A stretch of DNA of 64,000 nt from JAUWKC01 sp035529895 (lineage in GTDB: Bacteria > Planctomycetota > Phycisphaerae > Sedimentisphaerales > Anaerobacaceae): the NCBI GenBank assembly GCA_035529895.1, contig DATKVV010000083.1, positions 73,144 through 137,143 of the forward strand. The letters run 5' to 3'. The position numbers were made by a program, and so were the translations under genes. Shown here piece by piece: positions 52,814 to 61,426 of this stretch. Under the pieces are notes generated by a model that saw nothing but the letters and a program-made list of their open reading frames with translations, had not been told where the DNA came from and made no database searches. Each line of letters starts with the position of its first letter. The first letter of the stretch is position 1.

Positions 52814-53250
52814 GCGCCGACAAAGCCGTTCAGCGCACCGGCCAGCTCGGTGTACCTGTAAGGAATCCCAAACTCCGTGCAGATTGACTTAAGCCCCTTC
52901 AGGGCCGATTCGGTCAGTCCGCTTTGAAAATCGGCATTGCCTCTGCAGCAAAATATTCTACAGCCGGCAAAACGATACTTGTGAATTGTACATTTGCCGG
53001 CTGCGTTGTAGGGGCATCTGCCGGTCGCCATCGGCCTTATATTCTCATTGCCCAGTTTCCCGGCCAAGTACATCAATTCCGGCGTGGTGATAAACAGCCG
53101 GTGGTCAAAGCCGGCAAAATCACAGCACTTGCCACACCCCCTGCACTGCCCGGCCAAATGAGCAGATTGGCTGATTTGCAAATCCAGCCGGTTATAGATT
53201 TCAGCTACTCGCTCGATGAGCCGGTCGTTTGTGCTGCATCCCGCCACCAT
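52810..53250 (-). CDS. YkgJ-like Cys-cluster protein 2
   Basis: 146 residues. CRGCGKCCDFAGFDH near residue 36 and CPYNAAGKCTIHKYRFAGCRIFCC around 83-105 form the CxxCxxxCC..C pattern of the YkgJ/Zn-Fe cluster family (PF03692), thought to bind zinc or an iron-sulfur cluster; function unknown. Overlaps the upstream Cys-cluster gene by 46 nt and runs into the 3' end of ftsQ (4-nt overlap). Confidence 0.78.
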   Translation of the reverse strand: MVAGCSTNDRLIERVAEIYNRLDLQISQSAHLAGQCRGCGKCCDFAGFDHRLFITTPELMYLAGKLGNENIRPMATGRCPYNAAGKCTIHKYRFAGCRIFCCRGNADFQSGLTESALKGLKSICTEFGIPYRYTELAGALNGFVGA

Positions 53251-53681
53251 TTCTTCTCTTTCTTGAGTCTCTCGATTTCTTCAAAGCTGTACAACCTGCC
53301 GCGACCGATGCCGCAACATTTTTGGGCCGCCCTGTTCCAGGCGTCAGGGTTAACCAAATTACCCGGCCAGAAAGGCCAGCTTCGGCACTGCCTCGGCCGG
53401 ACAGCATAAATCATGCATTCTTTTTGGCCGTCGATTTTTCGCAGGAATATGCAGTCTTTGCTGCCCGGCTGCTCAATAATAGTTGTCCGAAGCCCCACAC
53501 GCCTTAAGTAATCCTGCCGCACCTGCCCTGCTGTCATTTTCAGGTAGTCCGCAATAAGCTCGACCTCCGCCCGACTGACCCAGATATACCCGGCCTCAGG
53601 CCCCGAACAGCAGTTCCCGCACTGCCCGCATTCAAAATGCAGACCACTAACATACCAGGGCATACCATTAACATCGATCAT
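53205..53681 (-). CDS. YkgJ-like Cys-cluster protein 1
   Basis: 158 residues. FECGQCGNCCSGPEAGYIWVS near the N-terminus, then RPRQCRSWPFWPGNLVNP and KCCGIGRGRLYS supply the remaining cysteines of the PF03692 pattern. The start overlaps the end of the HEPN gene by 14 nt, so it is translated from the same leftward transcript. Confidence 0.8.
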   Translation of the reverse strand: MIDVNGMPWYVSGLHFECGQCGNCCSGPEAGYIWVSRAEVELIADYLKMTAGQVRQDYLRRVGLRTTIIEQPGSKDCIFLRKIDGQKECMIYAVRPRQCRSWPFWPGNLVNPDAWNRAAQKCCGIGRGRLYSFEEIERLKKEKKWWRDAAQTTGSSSE

Positions 53682-54063
53682 CTGACAAGTCTGATTTGAG
53701 CCACTCTGTCACTTGGTCGACAAATGCTCGAGCACTTTCAAACGCGTGCCGGGCACTATGTTGTGATATTGAAAAGTTAGACTCGTAGTCGCCCAATTGC
53801 CTCTCATCAAAAATAATATTCAGGTCTCTACCCAGCCGTTTATCAAAAATCCCTGTTTTCACAAAATACTGGCCAAAAGCAGAAATAACAGCTTTATGTG
53901 AGGTAAAAGTCATTTTCTTTTTAAGCAGCGCTGCCTCTGCCGAATAAAACATTGCATAGTATGACCTCGAAACAGCAGAGTCATAATCACCATCCTGAAT
54001 CAATAACTCCGCGCTTCTCAAATACCTGCGCGCTTTTTCAATAAGCGCTTGAATCTGGCTCAT
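53668..54063 (-). CDS. HEPN-domain protein, second MNT/HEPN pair
   Basis: 131 residues. IQALIEKARRYLRSAELLIQDGDYDSAVSRSYYAMFYSAEAALL, with SYYAMFYSAEA as core helix and DERQLGDYESNFSI near the end; no clear Rx4-6H. Resembles the first HEPN (22909) in length and motifs. Overlaps MNT by 4 nt and the Cys-cluster gene by 14 nt. Confidence 0.8.
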   Translation of the reverse strand: MSQIQALIEKARRYLRSAELLIQDGDYDSAVSRSYYAMFYSAEAALLKKKMTFTSHKAVISAFGQYFVKTGIFDKRLGRDLNIIFDERQLGDYESNFSISQHSARHAFESARAFVDQVTEWLKSDLSDDRC

Positions 54064-54377
54064 ACGGTAATACCTTCCCTACGGACACTTATAAGCAAGG
54101 GACTTTCGACTTTATCGAAGTTGGTCTCGGAGACCGGATATACCGCTATCAGAACATTATGCTCAAGATTCAAATCTGTAAATATATCAGCCATCCGGTC
54201 AATCTCTTCGCACGGTTCAACAGTCCCTGCCAGAACAACGGCCAGATCGATATCCGAATGTTCATCGTTGGCCTGGCCTCTTGCATAAGAGCCATAGAGC
54301 ACAACCCTCTTGAGCCGCTGACCATAAAGCTCGGATATCTGCTCTTTGAATTCTTTAAGAATCGGCTCTATTTCCAT
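54060..54377 (-). CDS. MNT-type nucleotidyltransferase, second MNT/HEPN pair
   Basis: 105 residues. LYGSYARGQANDEHSDIDLAVVL carries GS...DxD, the metal site of minimal nucleotidyltransferases. Overlapping start of HEPN implies coupled translation. Closest functional model is the antitoxin of HEPN/MNT modules. Confidence 0.82.
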   Translation of the reverse strand: MEIEPILKEFKEQISELYGQRLKRVVLYGSYARGQANDEHSDIDLAVVLAGTVEPCEEIDRMADIFTDLNLEHNVLIAVYPVSETNFDKVESPLLISVRREGITV

Positions 54378-54459
54378 AACGTATTCCCTACCATCCTATT
54401 AGCTATGCTTTCTCGAATTATACGAAAACTCGCCCGGCATATCAATTACTGTTTGTTTG

Positions 54460-54485
54460 CCATCGCGAGCGCAGCGAAGCAATCT
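54460..54485. repeat. Short half copy of the GCGAG/CAATCT repeat
   Basis: CATCGCGAGCGCAGCGAAGC followed by AATCT; related to the element at 46162-46313, between the MNT gene and the HEPN-like gene. Confidence 0.45.
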
Positions 54486-54539
54486 TAAGCCCATTGTGAA
54501 TTGCTTCAAGGCACCACCCTTGCATCAAGGATACCAGCT

Positions 54540-55205
54540 TCATCCAAACTTGAAATGGTTATCATCATAGGGGTCAACTCCTTTTTGCTCAAACTCTCTT
54601 TTCACGTTCTCGGAGCAATTCTTGACAATCCCAGAAACAACCTCACACGGAATGACCAGTTCCCACGATTGAAAAGAACCTTTCTCATCCAAAAGGCCAT
54701 GATAGTACGGGGTTGTATTGTCATTTGAGAAAGCCCAGCCTCTGCCAGGAGACCTGAATTCATGAACAGCGAAGTTACGCATCTTCCAAAGAAGCGAAGT
54801 GTATCTTGCTCTTTCGATTTGCTCATGCCACATCCCACACCTGAACCTATCAAGCTCATTTAGATGGGGGTCTGCTTCGCATGGCCTGAGTATTCTACCA
54901 TGAGGCCAATTGCGGATTCTGGCTTCAACTTCTCTTTTCAATTCCTCGCACCCCTCTGCTTCAAAAAGAAGATATCGCAATTGGGGGAGACTTACATAAT
55001 CTTTGTACTTCCAGTCTGAGTAGTGGTCGATAAAATCCACAAAACGCTCCCAATTCTTCCTCTCTTTAGGAAAGGCACATTTGGATAGCGTGTCTAAAAG
55101 CGACAACAAAAGCATTCTGCGAAAATGTTCAGGCAATTTATCAATATCTTCTCTTTGGTTCGCAAGCCATCCAAAAAATGATTCAATATTTTCTTGCCTA
55201 CTCAT
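54540..55205 (-). CDS. HEPN-like protein with Rx4H motif
   Basis: 221 residues, mostly helical. WKMRNFAVHEF places R143-N-x3-H148, the RNxxxH form of the Rx4-6H catalytic motif of HEPN ribonucleases, on a predicted helix. N-terminal part (SRQENIESFFGWLANQREDID) and the rest show no other family I can name. It sits in a toxin/antitoxin-rich stretch (52.8-55.9 kb) but has no adjacent antitoxin gene. RNase role is inference from the motif. Confidence 0.5.
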   Translation of the reverse strand: MSRQENIESFFGWLANQREDIDKLPEHFRRMLLLSLLDTLSKCAFPKERKNWERFVDFIDHYSDWKYKDYVSLPQLRYLLFEAEGCEELKREVEARIRNWPHGRILRPCEADPHLNELDRFRCGMWHEQIERARYTSLLWKMRNFAVHEFRSPGRGWAFSNDNTTPYYHGLLDEKGSFQSWELVIPCEVVSGIVKNCSENVKREFEQKGVDPYDDNHFKFG

Positions 55206-55309
55206 AGAGCTACCTCTATTTACTTTTATAGTTTTTATTTTTTTGCTCTGTGAGGGTCCATCACCATTTTAGCACCGCCCCTGTGTCGGCGGCGGTTGCT
55301 ATTGCAGAG

Positions 55310-55669
55310 CTATCTTTGCTTGCTGGACCGCCAGGTACTCATAACCTCATCTCGCATCACAACCAATAACCCTCGCCATTGGCCGACGCGAAATCGCTTC
55401 ATTCCTTCAACAACGCGTTTGCTGATTTTTTGACCATTCGGTTTCCGCAGGGCAATTATCAATATGCCGTAATGTTCTCTGTCGCGCTAAGATGCGAAAC
55501 CTCTATCAGTTGTAATCAATATTCGCTTTTCCTCACATGCTTTTTTCAAAAGGAACTCGTCCGATGTGCCTTTATCCGGCGTGCCTCGGATATCGAGAAC
55601 ATCGTGCCCCATTTGGCGCAGCTCCTGCACGCCCATCAAAGGGATATTCTCATCGACAAGTATTTTCAC
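55310..55669 (-). pseudogene. DUF5615 PIN-like toxin interrupted by an amber codon
   Basis: The frame from ATG 55669 reads MKILVDENIPLMGVQELRQMG...LITTDRGFAS, then TAG at codon 61 (55489-55487), and continues in the same frame for 58 codons (RDREHYGILIIALRKPNGQ, then a helical part, then RGLLVVMRDEVMS) to TAG at 55312-55310. Together 120 codons, the usual length and full motif order of DUF5615 (Asp near the N-terminus, TDRGF/TxD motif, HYGILI strand, LLVVMRD end). Most likely a nonsense-mutated gene; readthrough is the alternative. Paired with the DUF433 gene 12 nt upstream. Confidence 0.8.
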
Positions 55670-55681
55670 CTGTGGCCCTTT

Positions 55682-55906
55682 TTATTCCCCTATGGGTGTA
55701 ACATGCTCTTCGGCAAGAGAGGCGGCATAATCCAGAGCAGCAAGAATATCTTCCCGTTGGAGAGACGGGTATTCCTTCAAAAGATCCTCCAATGCGTCGC
55801 CGTTGGCCAGCATGCCGATAATCTGATAAACGGGTATCCGCGTGCCTTTGATACAGGCCTGCCCGTGGCAGATATTAGGGTCGATTGTGATTCGTTCACT
55901 CATCAT
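55682..55906 (-). CDS. DUF433 antitoxin
   Basis: 74 residues (ATG at 55903 may be the start). RITIDPNICHGQACIKGTRIPVYQIIGMLANGD is the typical DUF433 motif with winged-helix HTH; KEYPSLQREDILAALDYAA completes it. DUF433 proteins are antitoxins/repressors for adjacent DUF5615 toxins; here the toxin gene carries an amber codon. Confidence 0.88.
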   Translation of the reverse strand: MMSERITIDPNICHGQACIKGTRIPVYQIIGMLANGDALEDLLKEYPSLQREDILAALDYAASLAEEHVTPIGE

Positions 55907-55991
55907 ATTTACTTTCTGGAATAGTTGTCTGTACCATATATTATATAAATTTGTGTGAACTATTCCAGCAGATTTTTGTTGCTCATTAACA

Positions 55992-57665
55992 CTAAATCTG
56001 AAATTTCAGCACCGCACCGGTGTCGGCGGAGGTGGCCATCGAGGCGTATTTTGCGAGGTAGCCCTTTGTTACACGCGGCATTGGCGGTTTCCAGTTTTTT
56101 TTGCGCGCGGAAAGTTGCTCATCGGACAATTTGACATTTATTTTGTTGTTCGGAATGTCGATTTCGATAATGTCGCCGTTTTTCAACAAACCTATCGGGC
56201 CGCCTACCGCCGCTTCCGGACTGATATGGCCGATGCAGGCCCCCCGCGTTCCGCCGCTGAATCTGCCGTCGGTAATCAACGCAACAGACTCACCAAGACC
56301 CGCCCCCGCAATATAACTTGTCGGGCTGAGCATCTCCTGCATTCCCGGCCCCCCTTTCGGCCCTTCATAACGAATCACCACAACATCGCCCGCCTTCACC
56401 TTGCCGGCCAGGATACCATCGCAGGACTCTTCCTCGCTCTCGAAAATAACCGCAGGGCCCGTGTGCGTCAACATTGACTCTGCGACCCCGGCGGTCTTGA
56501 CAACGCACCCATTCGGCGCCAGGTTGCCCTTAAGAATAGCCAGTCCGCCGGTCTTCGAGTAAGGATTATCCAGCGGACGAATCACCTCTTTATTCTTGAT
56601 CACCGCATCGGCGATTGTCTCACCGAGCGTTTTGCCGGTTACCGTCAGGCAAGCGGTATTCAAGAGGTTCGGAATCTTGCTGATTTCTCTTAGTATCGCG
56701 CTTACGCCGCCGGCCGCATCGACATCCTCCACATGAAACTTACTCGATGGCGATACCTTGCAGATATTGGGGCACCTGGCCGAAATAGCGTTTATACGCT
56801 CAAGGTCATACTCGATACCCGCCTCACTGGCAACCGCCAATGTGTGCAGCACAGTATTCGTCGAGCCGCCCATCGCCATATCCAGAGCAAGGGCGTTGTC
56901 CATGGATTCTACCGTGATTATATCCAGCGGCTTGATGTCCTTTGCGACCAGCGCCATAATCTGTTTACCCGCCGCTTTGTAAAGCTCTTCTCTTTTTGGA
57001 TTCACCGCCAAAATCGTACCATTGCCCGGCAGAGCCATTCCAATCGCCTCACAAAGGCAGTTCATTGAATTGGCCGTGAACATTCCCGAACAGCTTCCGC
57101 AGGTTGGACAGCCGGTGCGCTCGAGCTCTTTCAACTCCACCTCGTCAATTTTGCCGGCATTGAATGCCGCTACAGCTTCGAATATGCTGATAAGGTCGAC
57201 CGGTTTGCCGTCCCTGGTCTTGCCGGCCGCCATAGGCCCCCCGGATACGAAAATCGTAGGAATATTCAGCCTGACCGCCGCCATCAGCATGCCCGGTATG
57301 ATTTTGTCGCAGTTGCCAATACAGACAAGACCGTCAAAACAGTGCGCCCGGACCATTGTCTCCACCGAATCGGCGATAATCTCACGCGAAGCAAGAGAAT
57401 ACTTCATGCCTGTATGACCCATGGCAATTCCGTCGCACACCGCTATTGTATTAAACTCAAAAGCGGCTCCTCCGGCCTCACGAACAGCCTTCTTGACGAT
57501 TTGACCCACTTTGTTCAAATGGACGTGCCCCGGCACAATCTCGCAAAAGCTGTTGGCAATACCGATAAAAGGCTTGCCAATGTCATCGTCTGTTACGCCG
57601 CACGCGCGAAGCAGGGCCCGGTGCGGCGCCCGCTGAAAGCCTTTCTTAATCGTGTCGCTTAACAT
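55992..57665 (-). CDS. ilvD: Dihydroxy-acid dehydratase
   Basis: 557 residues, third common step of isoleucine/valine synthesis, an iron-sulfur enzyme. RAPHRALLRACGVTDDDIGKP, CIGNCDKIIPGMLMAAVRL and GCPTCGSCSGMFTANSMNCL (cluster cysteines), NTVLHTLAVASEAGI, and GLGESVALITDGRFSGGTRG near the end. Divergent from the lipoprotein gene at 57839. Confidence 0.97.
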   Translation of the reverse strand: MLSDTIKKGFQRAPHRALLRACGVTDDDIGKPFIGIANSFCEIVPGHVHLNKVGQIVKKAVREAGGAAFEFNTIAVCDGIAMGHTGMKYSLASREIIADSVETMVRAHCFDGLVCIGNCDKIIPGMLMAAVRLNIPTIFVSGGPMAAGKTRDGKPVDLISIFEAVAAFNAGKIDEVELKELERTGCPTCGSCSGMFTANSMNCLCEAIGMALPGNGTILAVNPKREELYKAAGKQIMALVAKDIKPLDIITVESMDNALALDMAMGGSTNTVLHTLAVASEAGIEYDLERINAISARCPNICKVSPSSKFHVEDVDAAGGVSAILREISKIPNLLNTACLTVTGKTLGETIADAVIKNKEVIRPLDNPYSKTGGLAILKGNLAPNGCVVKTAGVAESMLTHTGPAVIFESEEESCDGILAGKVKAGDVVVIRYEGPKGGPGMQEMLSPTSYIAGAGLGESVALITDGRFSGGTRGACIGHISPEAAVGGPIGLLKNGDIIEIDIPNNKINVKLSDEQLSARKKNWKPPMPRVTKGYLAKYASMATSADTGAVLKFQI

Positions 57666-57762
57666 TTATGCCCCTTTCTTCAAGAACGGCTCATAAAGTA
57701 AACCCCAAAGCCACAAAAAGCCGATTTTAGCCGCTGATGGAGGACAAATAAAGAAAAATTGG

Positions 57763-57790
57763 TTGTGTCCGGAAAGATAAAACGTATAAT
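57763..57790 (+). promoter_or_regulatory. Promoter upstream of the lipoprotein pair
   Basis: TTGTGT at 57763-57768, 16-nt spacer, TATAAT at 57785-57790, 48 nt before the ATG at 57839. Confidence 0.45.
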
Positions 57791-57838
57791 TACAGTTTGA
57801 ATTTGCCATAAAATCAATACTTGTAAGGAGAGCGAACG

Positions 57839-58834
57839 ATGGTGTCGGACAGAATTTTCACTTGCATGGCGGCAGCACTTTTCCCGCTTCTTCTGGCAGC
57901 AGGCTGTGCCCCTTCCGCCAAAGGGCCTGTCAAAACCGGGGAACCTGAATTAGTCCTGAAGTTTACCCCGCAGGATTTAACAACCTACAGGCTGATAACG
58001 GAAGAAACCAGAGGCGTCCAGTTTGAAGGTTCCCTCGGTGATGATGCCACCCTGAAAGGCGGCAGGACCGGTGATAGGGTCGAAATGACCTTCACGCAGC
58101 AAATACAAGGCATCGACAGCAAGGGCAATGCCACCGCAAAGATTACAATCAAAAACTTGAAGTATTTTGCTCAGGTCAAAGACCGCCCTGTTCTTGACTT
58201 CGACAGCTCGAAGGAAAAAGACCAGAGCAACCCTTTGGCGAAGCTAATCGGCCAGAGTTACACGATAGAGATTACACCGGACGGCCAGGTTGCGCAAGTC
58301 ACGGATTTCCAGAACGCACAGAGTGTAATTAAGGGCGGAACCCTTCCCGGCGCCAGAGGTCTGGCCCTGCTTGCACCGGATGCAATTAAGGAGCGGCACA
58401 CAATTTCAGCCCTCGCAATTAAGGATAAGAAGAAGGTGCGCCCGGGCGACAGTTGGAGCAGCATAAAAACCTTCTCTTTCGGTTTGATGGGGACAAAATC
58501 GTACGAAAGAGTCTACACACTGGAAGAAATTAAGGACGTTGGTAACCGCCGAATCGCTGCCGTCGAGATGAAAGCAATTCCCACTTCAGAGACCGCGGCC
58601 GAGCTCCACAAAGAGCAGCCAACAAGCGACTTCTCGAAAATGTTCGACAGCAACGAAACGTATGCCGGCCAGTTAGAACTGAATCTGACCGATGGCAAGG
58701 TCGAAAAATATGATGAAAAACTGCACTTGGAGTGGATTATCGTGGACCCAACGGCCAAACAAAAAGGCAATAAAGAACCTGACACCCTGAAAATGGGGAC
58801 CACCCAGCTATACAGCCTCGAAAGAATTGATTGA
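57839..58834 (+). CDS. Lipoprotein of unknown function (DUF6263-like)
   Basis: 331 residues. Lipobox LLLAAGC at residues ~17-23. Mature part is beta-rich (LVLKFTPQDLTTYRLITEETRG, DRVEMTFTQQIQGIDSKGNATAKITIKNLKYF, VRPGDSWSS) with a pattern I associate with DUF6263-type lipoproteins. AAGGAGAG before the ATG. Next gene encodes a similar lipoprotein; the two may be divergent paralogs. Confidence 0.7.
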   Translation: MVSDRIFTCMAAALFPLLLAAGCAPSAKGPVKTGEPELVLKFTPQDLTTYRLITEETRGVQFEGSLGDDATLKGGRTGDRVEMTFTQQIQGIDSKGNATAKITIKNLKYFAQVKDRPVLDFDSSKEKDQSNPLAKLIGQSYTIEITPDGQVAQVTDFQNAQSVIKGGTLPGARGLALLAPDAIKERHTISALAIKDKKKVRPGDSWSSIKTFSFGLMGTKSYERVYTLEEIKDVGNRRIAAVEMKAIPTSETAAELHKEQPTSDFSKMFDSNETYAGQLELNLTDGKVEKYDEKLHLEWIIVDPTAKQKGNKEPDTLKMGTTQLYSLERID

Positions 58835-58939
58835 AACCAGCCTTTTGGCGCGTGTGAGGTTCCGGCACACTCAGCGGCCGGCTAATGTATCGGTTTTGCA
58901 ACTGGTGCACTAAGGTCAAATTAGCTGAAAGGACAGTAA

Positions 58940-59971
58940 TTGAAAACTAAACTGACGATTCTCATCGCTATCGCCCTAGGCATTATCGCCGGGTGTGAAC
59001 GGCCTGTCGAAGTAAAAGAACCACTGCAGATTGAAAAACAACCTCCGGCCGAGGCAGGAGAGCTTTTCACGGTCGATTTCAAAGAAGGCCAAACCCTGCG
59101 GTACAAGTTTGGTTCCAGCAGAAAGATAGTGCTCGTTTGGGGCCCGGGTGAAACCAAATCCAAATCCGCCAAAGACAAAGACACTGTCGACGAATCTTCC
59201 GAGTCGATGGAAATGGTGGTTGCATACACGCCCGTTAAAGTAGACCCCTACGGCCTTACGACTATCAAGGCGACCTGCGAATCGGTAAACGTCCAACGAA
59301 CCGCACGCAAAGGTCAGCGCCCTTTAAAAGACGCCGTGGAAAGCCTCGGCGGCAAGAGCTTCACATTCACCGTCCGGCCCACCGGCAAAATAGAGGATTA
59401 CTCGGAGCTGGAGAAACTCATCAAGGAAACCGGCGAAAAAGCATTTCGGCCGCCCAGCGCTCAGGGGAGAGTTAAAGAGCCCGATATGATAACCGACTTT
59501 ATAACCACCCAGTGGTTTCTGTGGGACTCCATTTCGAGTATAGAAAAACCCACCGAAGGAGTATCAGCAGGCCAGAGCTGGAAGTCCAAGCTGCTGTTGC
59601 CCGCCCCGATGGTGATGTGGAAAGCCAGAGACGTCACTTACAGACTGGACAGAATCCAACAAACCGAAAAAGGTCGGGTTGCCGCAATACGCAGCTCCTA
59701 TTCACTTGCCGACTCAGTTCCGCCGAGCTGGCCGATACCCTACAGCGGCAGTTTCCAGGTAAGCGGCAGGTTCGGCCTGCTCAGAGGCTTCCAGGTGCAG
59801 GATTTACAGGGCACCGGCGAGGAGCTGTTCAATATGGACGCGGGCCGAGTAGAGCAGTACGGCCAGCAGTACAAAATGCAAGTGTCGGCTTTCCTGCTAT
59901 TCCCCCTGCCGGGGACAAATCCCCAGATAAGCATCGAACAACGATTGACAATGCAGCTTCTCGGCGATTAA
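58940..59971 (+). CDS. Second lipoprotein of the pair (DUF6263-like)
   Basis: 343 residues from TTG at 58940 (GAAAGGACAG upstream). Lipobox IALGIIAGC. Mature part ELFTVDFKEGQTLRYKFGSSRKI, VVAYTPVKVDPYGLTTIKATC, KSFTFTVRPTGKIEDYSELEK and SAGQSWKSKLLLPAPMVMWK follows the same order as the upstream gene (strand, interrogative beta hairpins, GQSW). 105 nt after it, likely same transcript. Confidence 0.68.
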   Translation: MKTKLTILIAIALGIIAGCERPVEVKEPLQIEKQPPAEAGELFTVDFKEGQTLRYKFGSSRKIVLVWGPGETKSKSAKDKDTVDESSESMEMVVAYTPVKVDPYGLTTIKATCESVNVQRTARKGQRPLKDAVESLGGKSFTFTVRPTGKIEDYSELEKLIKETGEKAFRPPSAQGRVKEPDMITDFITTQWFLWDSISSIEKPTEGVSAGQSWKSKLLLPAPMVMWKARDVTYRLDRIQQTEKGRVAAIRSSYSLADSVPPSWPIPYSGSFQVSGRFGLLRGFQVQDLQGTGEELFNMDAGRVEQYGQQYKMQVSAFLLFPLPGTNPQISIEQRLTMQLLGD

Positions 59972-60002
59972 CGGAACCTGTACGCAAAAGCACGGAGGTA
60001 GT

Positions 60003-60518
60003 TTGACACTGGAAAGCAAGAATCTTTGGGCCCCGTGGCGAATCGCATACGTTCAAGGCTTGAGCAAGAGCAGCGAGTGCTTTATCTGCCATAATCTGAC
60101 AAGCCCACAGGACGACAATAAGAACCTGGTGTTGTGGCGCTCGAGCTGCTGCATTACGGTGCTCAATCGGTTTCCATACAACAACGGGCATCTGCTTATA
60201 GCGCCGAACAGGCATATTCCGGACCTTGACCAGGCAACCGACGAAGAGCTGCTTGAAATGACCAAGCTGGTCAGAGAATCGAAAAAGGCGCTGTCTCTGG
60301 CGATACAACCTCACGGGTTCAACGTGGGGATGAATTTTGGCCGATGCGCCGGCGCCGGGCTGCCCGAGCATCTGCACATACATTTGGTCCCCCGATGGAA
60401 CGGGGACACCAATTTCATGAGCGTGTGCGGTGACGCCAAGGTCATCAGCCAGAGCCTCAGTGAACTGTTCGAACTGTTGAAGCAGGTGAGCAAAGAACAT
60501 AACCTTCCCCGTTTATAA
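60003..60518 (+). CDS. HIT-family nucleotide phosphorylase/hydrolase
   Basis: 171 residues from TTG at 60003 with GGAGG closely upstream. NLWAPWRIAYV and CFICHNL (zinc-like Cys pair), NGHLLIAPNRHIPDL, and the histidine triad LPEHLHIHLVPRW. Ap4A phosphorylase-like branch of the HIT superfamily; cytoplasmic hydrolysis or phosphorolysis of dinucleoside polyphosphates. Confidence 0.9.
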   Translation: MTLESKNLWAPWRIAYVQGLSKSSECFICHNLTSPQDDNKNLVLWRSSCCITVLNRFPYNNGHLLIAPNRHIPDLDQATDEELLEMTKLVRESKKALSLAIQPHGFNVGMNFGRCAGAGLPEHLHIHLVPRWNGDTNFMSVCGDAKVISQSLSELFELLKQVSKEHNLPRL

Positions 60519-60553
60519 TGTCTGACGCCCTACCTGGCCGGCGATTATTCCGC

Positions 60554-61426
60554 TTATGAACGATATTTTTCCGATTGCTTAAATGACTCCCGTCCATATC
60601 GAATCCCTTCGACGATATTGCCCAACAATAGTTTTATCAGGCGGTCAAGCTCAGTTCCGCTTCTATAGTCGGCTTTGGCGATAAAATTCACTCTCTCGGC
60701 CTTTAGCAGCTCCACGCAGGTTTTCCTGCCGCGAGAGCTATTGGATTTATAAACGGCAATGGCGTAGCCGCCATTTTTTCTGATTACGGTCATACACGGG
60801 ACATCGGTCAGCCCGTCGCCGATATACATAATGTTTTGAAAGGGTACAGGTCGCAAAGGCAGGGGCATATGTAAATTGATGTTTTCGCTGAGGTTTTCTT
60901 TGCCTTTGTTGATTCTGAAAATGAACTGGGTTTTCAAGGTGTCGTTCACTATTACATTCGGGAACGTCGCGGCCCCATATTCGTCGTAATAATATTCCGA
61001 GGCAAATATCTTATAAAAATATCCGGCTATGGCCGTTCCCGATATAATTTCCTTCAGGCCCGCTGAAATTATGTAATGCCTAAGCTCTATATTCTCAGCA
61101 AATTGTTTCTTGACGTAATTATTTATTCTTTCGAAATAAGTCTGGACGCCCGGGAAATAACTGATTTTTTTAGCCAATTCTTTGAGTCTTTCGGCGGTAA
61201 GCGGGAAACGCCTGGATTTGGATTTTTCAAGCATCAAACGCATATAAGCGACAATCGCTTCGCCGTTTGTTCGGGCTGACTCCTGGTTTACCTGCTTCCA
61301 GAAGCTCTTTCCGTGCCTGATGCCGATTTCCGGCAGGATTGTGTATTCCTGCATTGGCTGCGGGGTGAGCGTGCCGTCAAAGTCATAAACAACCGCGATA
61401 ATATTGTGCTTAAACGCTTTGCTCAT
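60554..61426 (-). CDS. HAD-superfamily hydrolase
   Basis: 290 residues. Motif I VVYDFDGTLTPQPMQEY, motif II HYIISAGLKEI, and motif III/IV MYIGDGLTDVPCMTVI. The helical cap (about 20-130) and size fit the phosphoserine-phosphatase-like group (C1 cap). Substrate unknown. Confidence 0.82.
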   Translation of the reverse strand: MSKAFKHNIIAVVYDFDGTLTPQPMQEYTILPEIGIRHGKSFWKQVNQESARTNGEAIVAYMRLMLEKSKSRRFPLTAERLKELAKKISYFPGVQTYFERINNYVKKQFAENIELRHYIISAGLKEIISGTAIAGYFYKIFASEYYYDEYGAATFPNVIVNDTLKTQFIFRINKGKENLSENINLHMPLPLRPVPFQNIMYIGDGLTDVPCMTVIRKNGGYAIAVYKSNSSRGRKTCVELLKAERVNFIAKADYRSGTELDRLIKLLLGNIVEGIRYGRESFKQSEKYRS

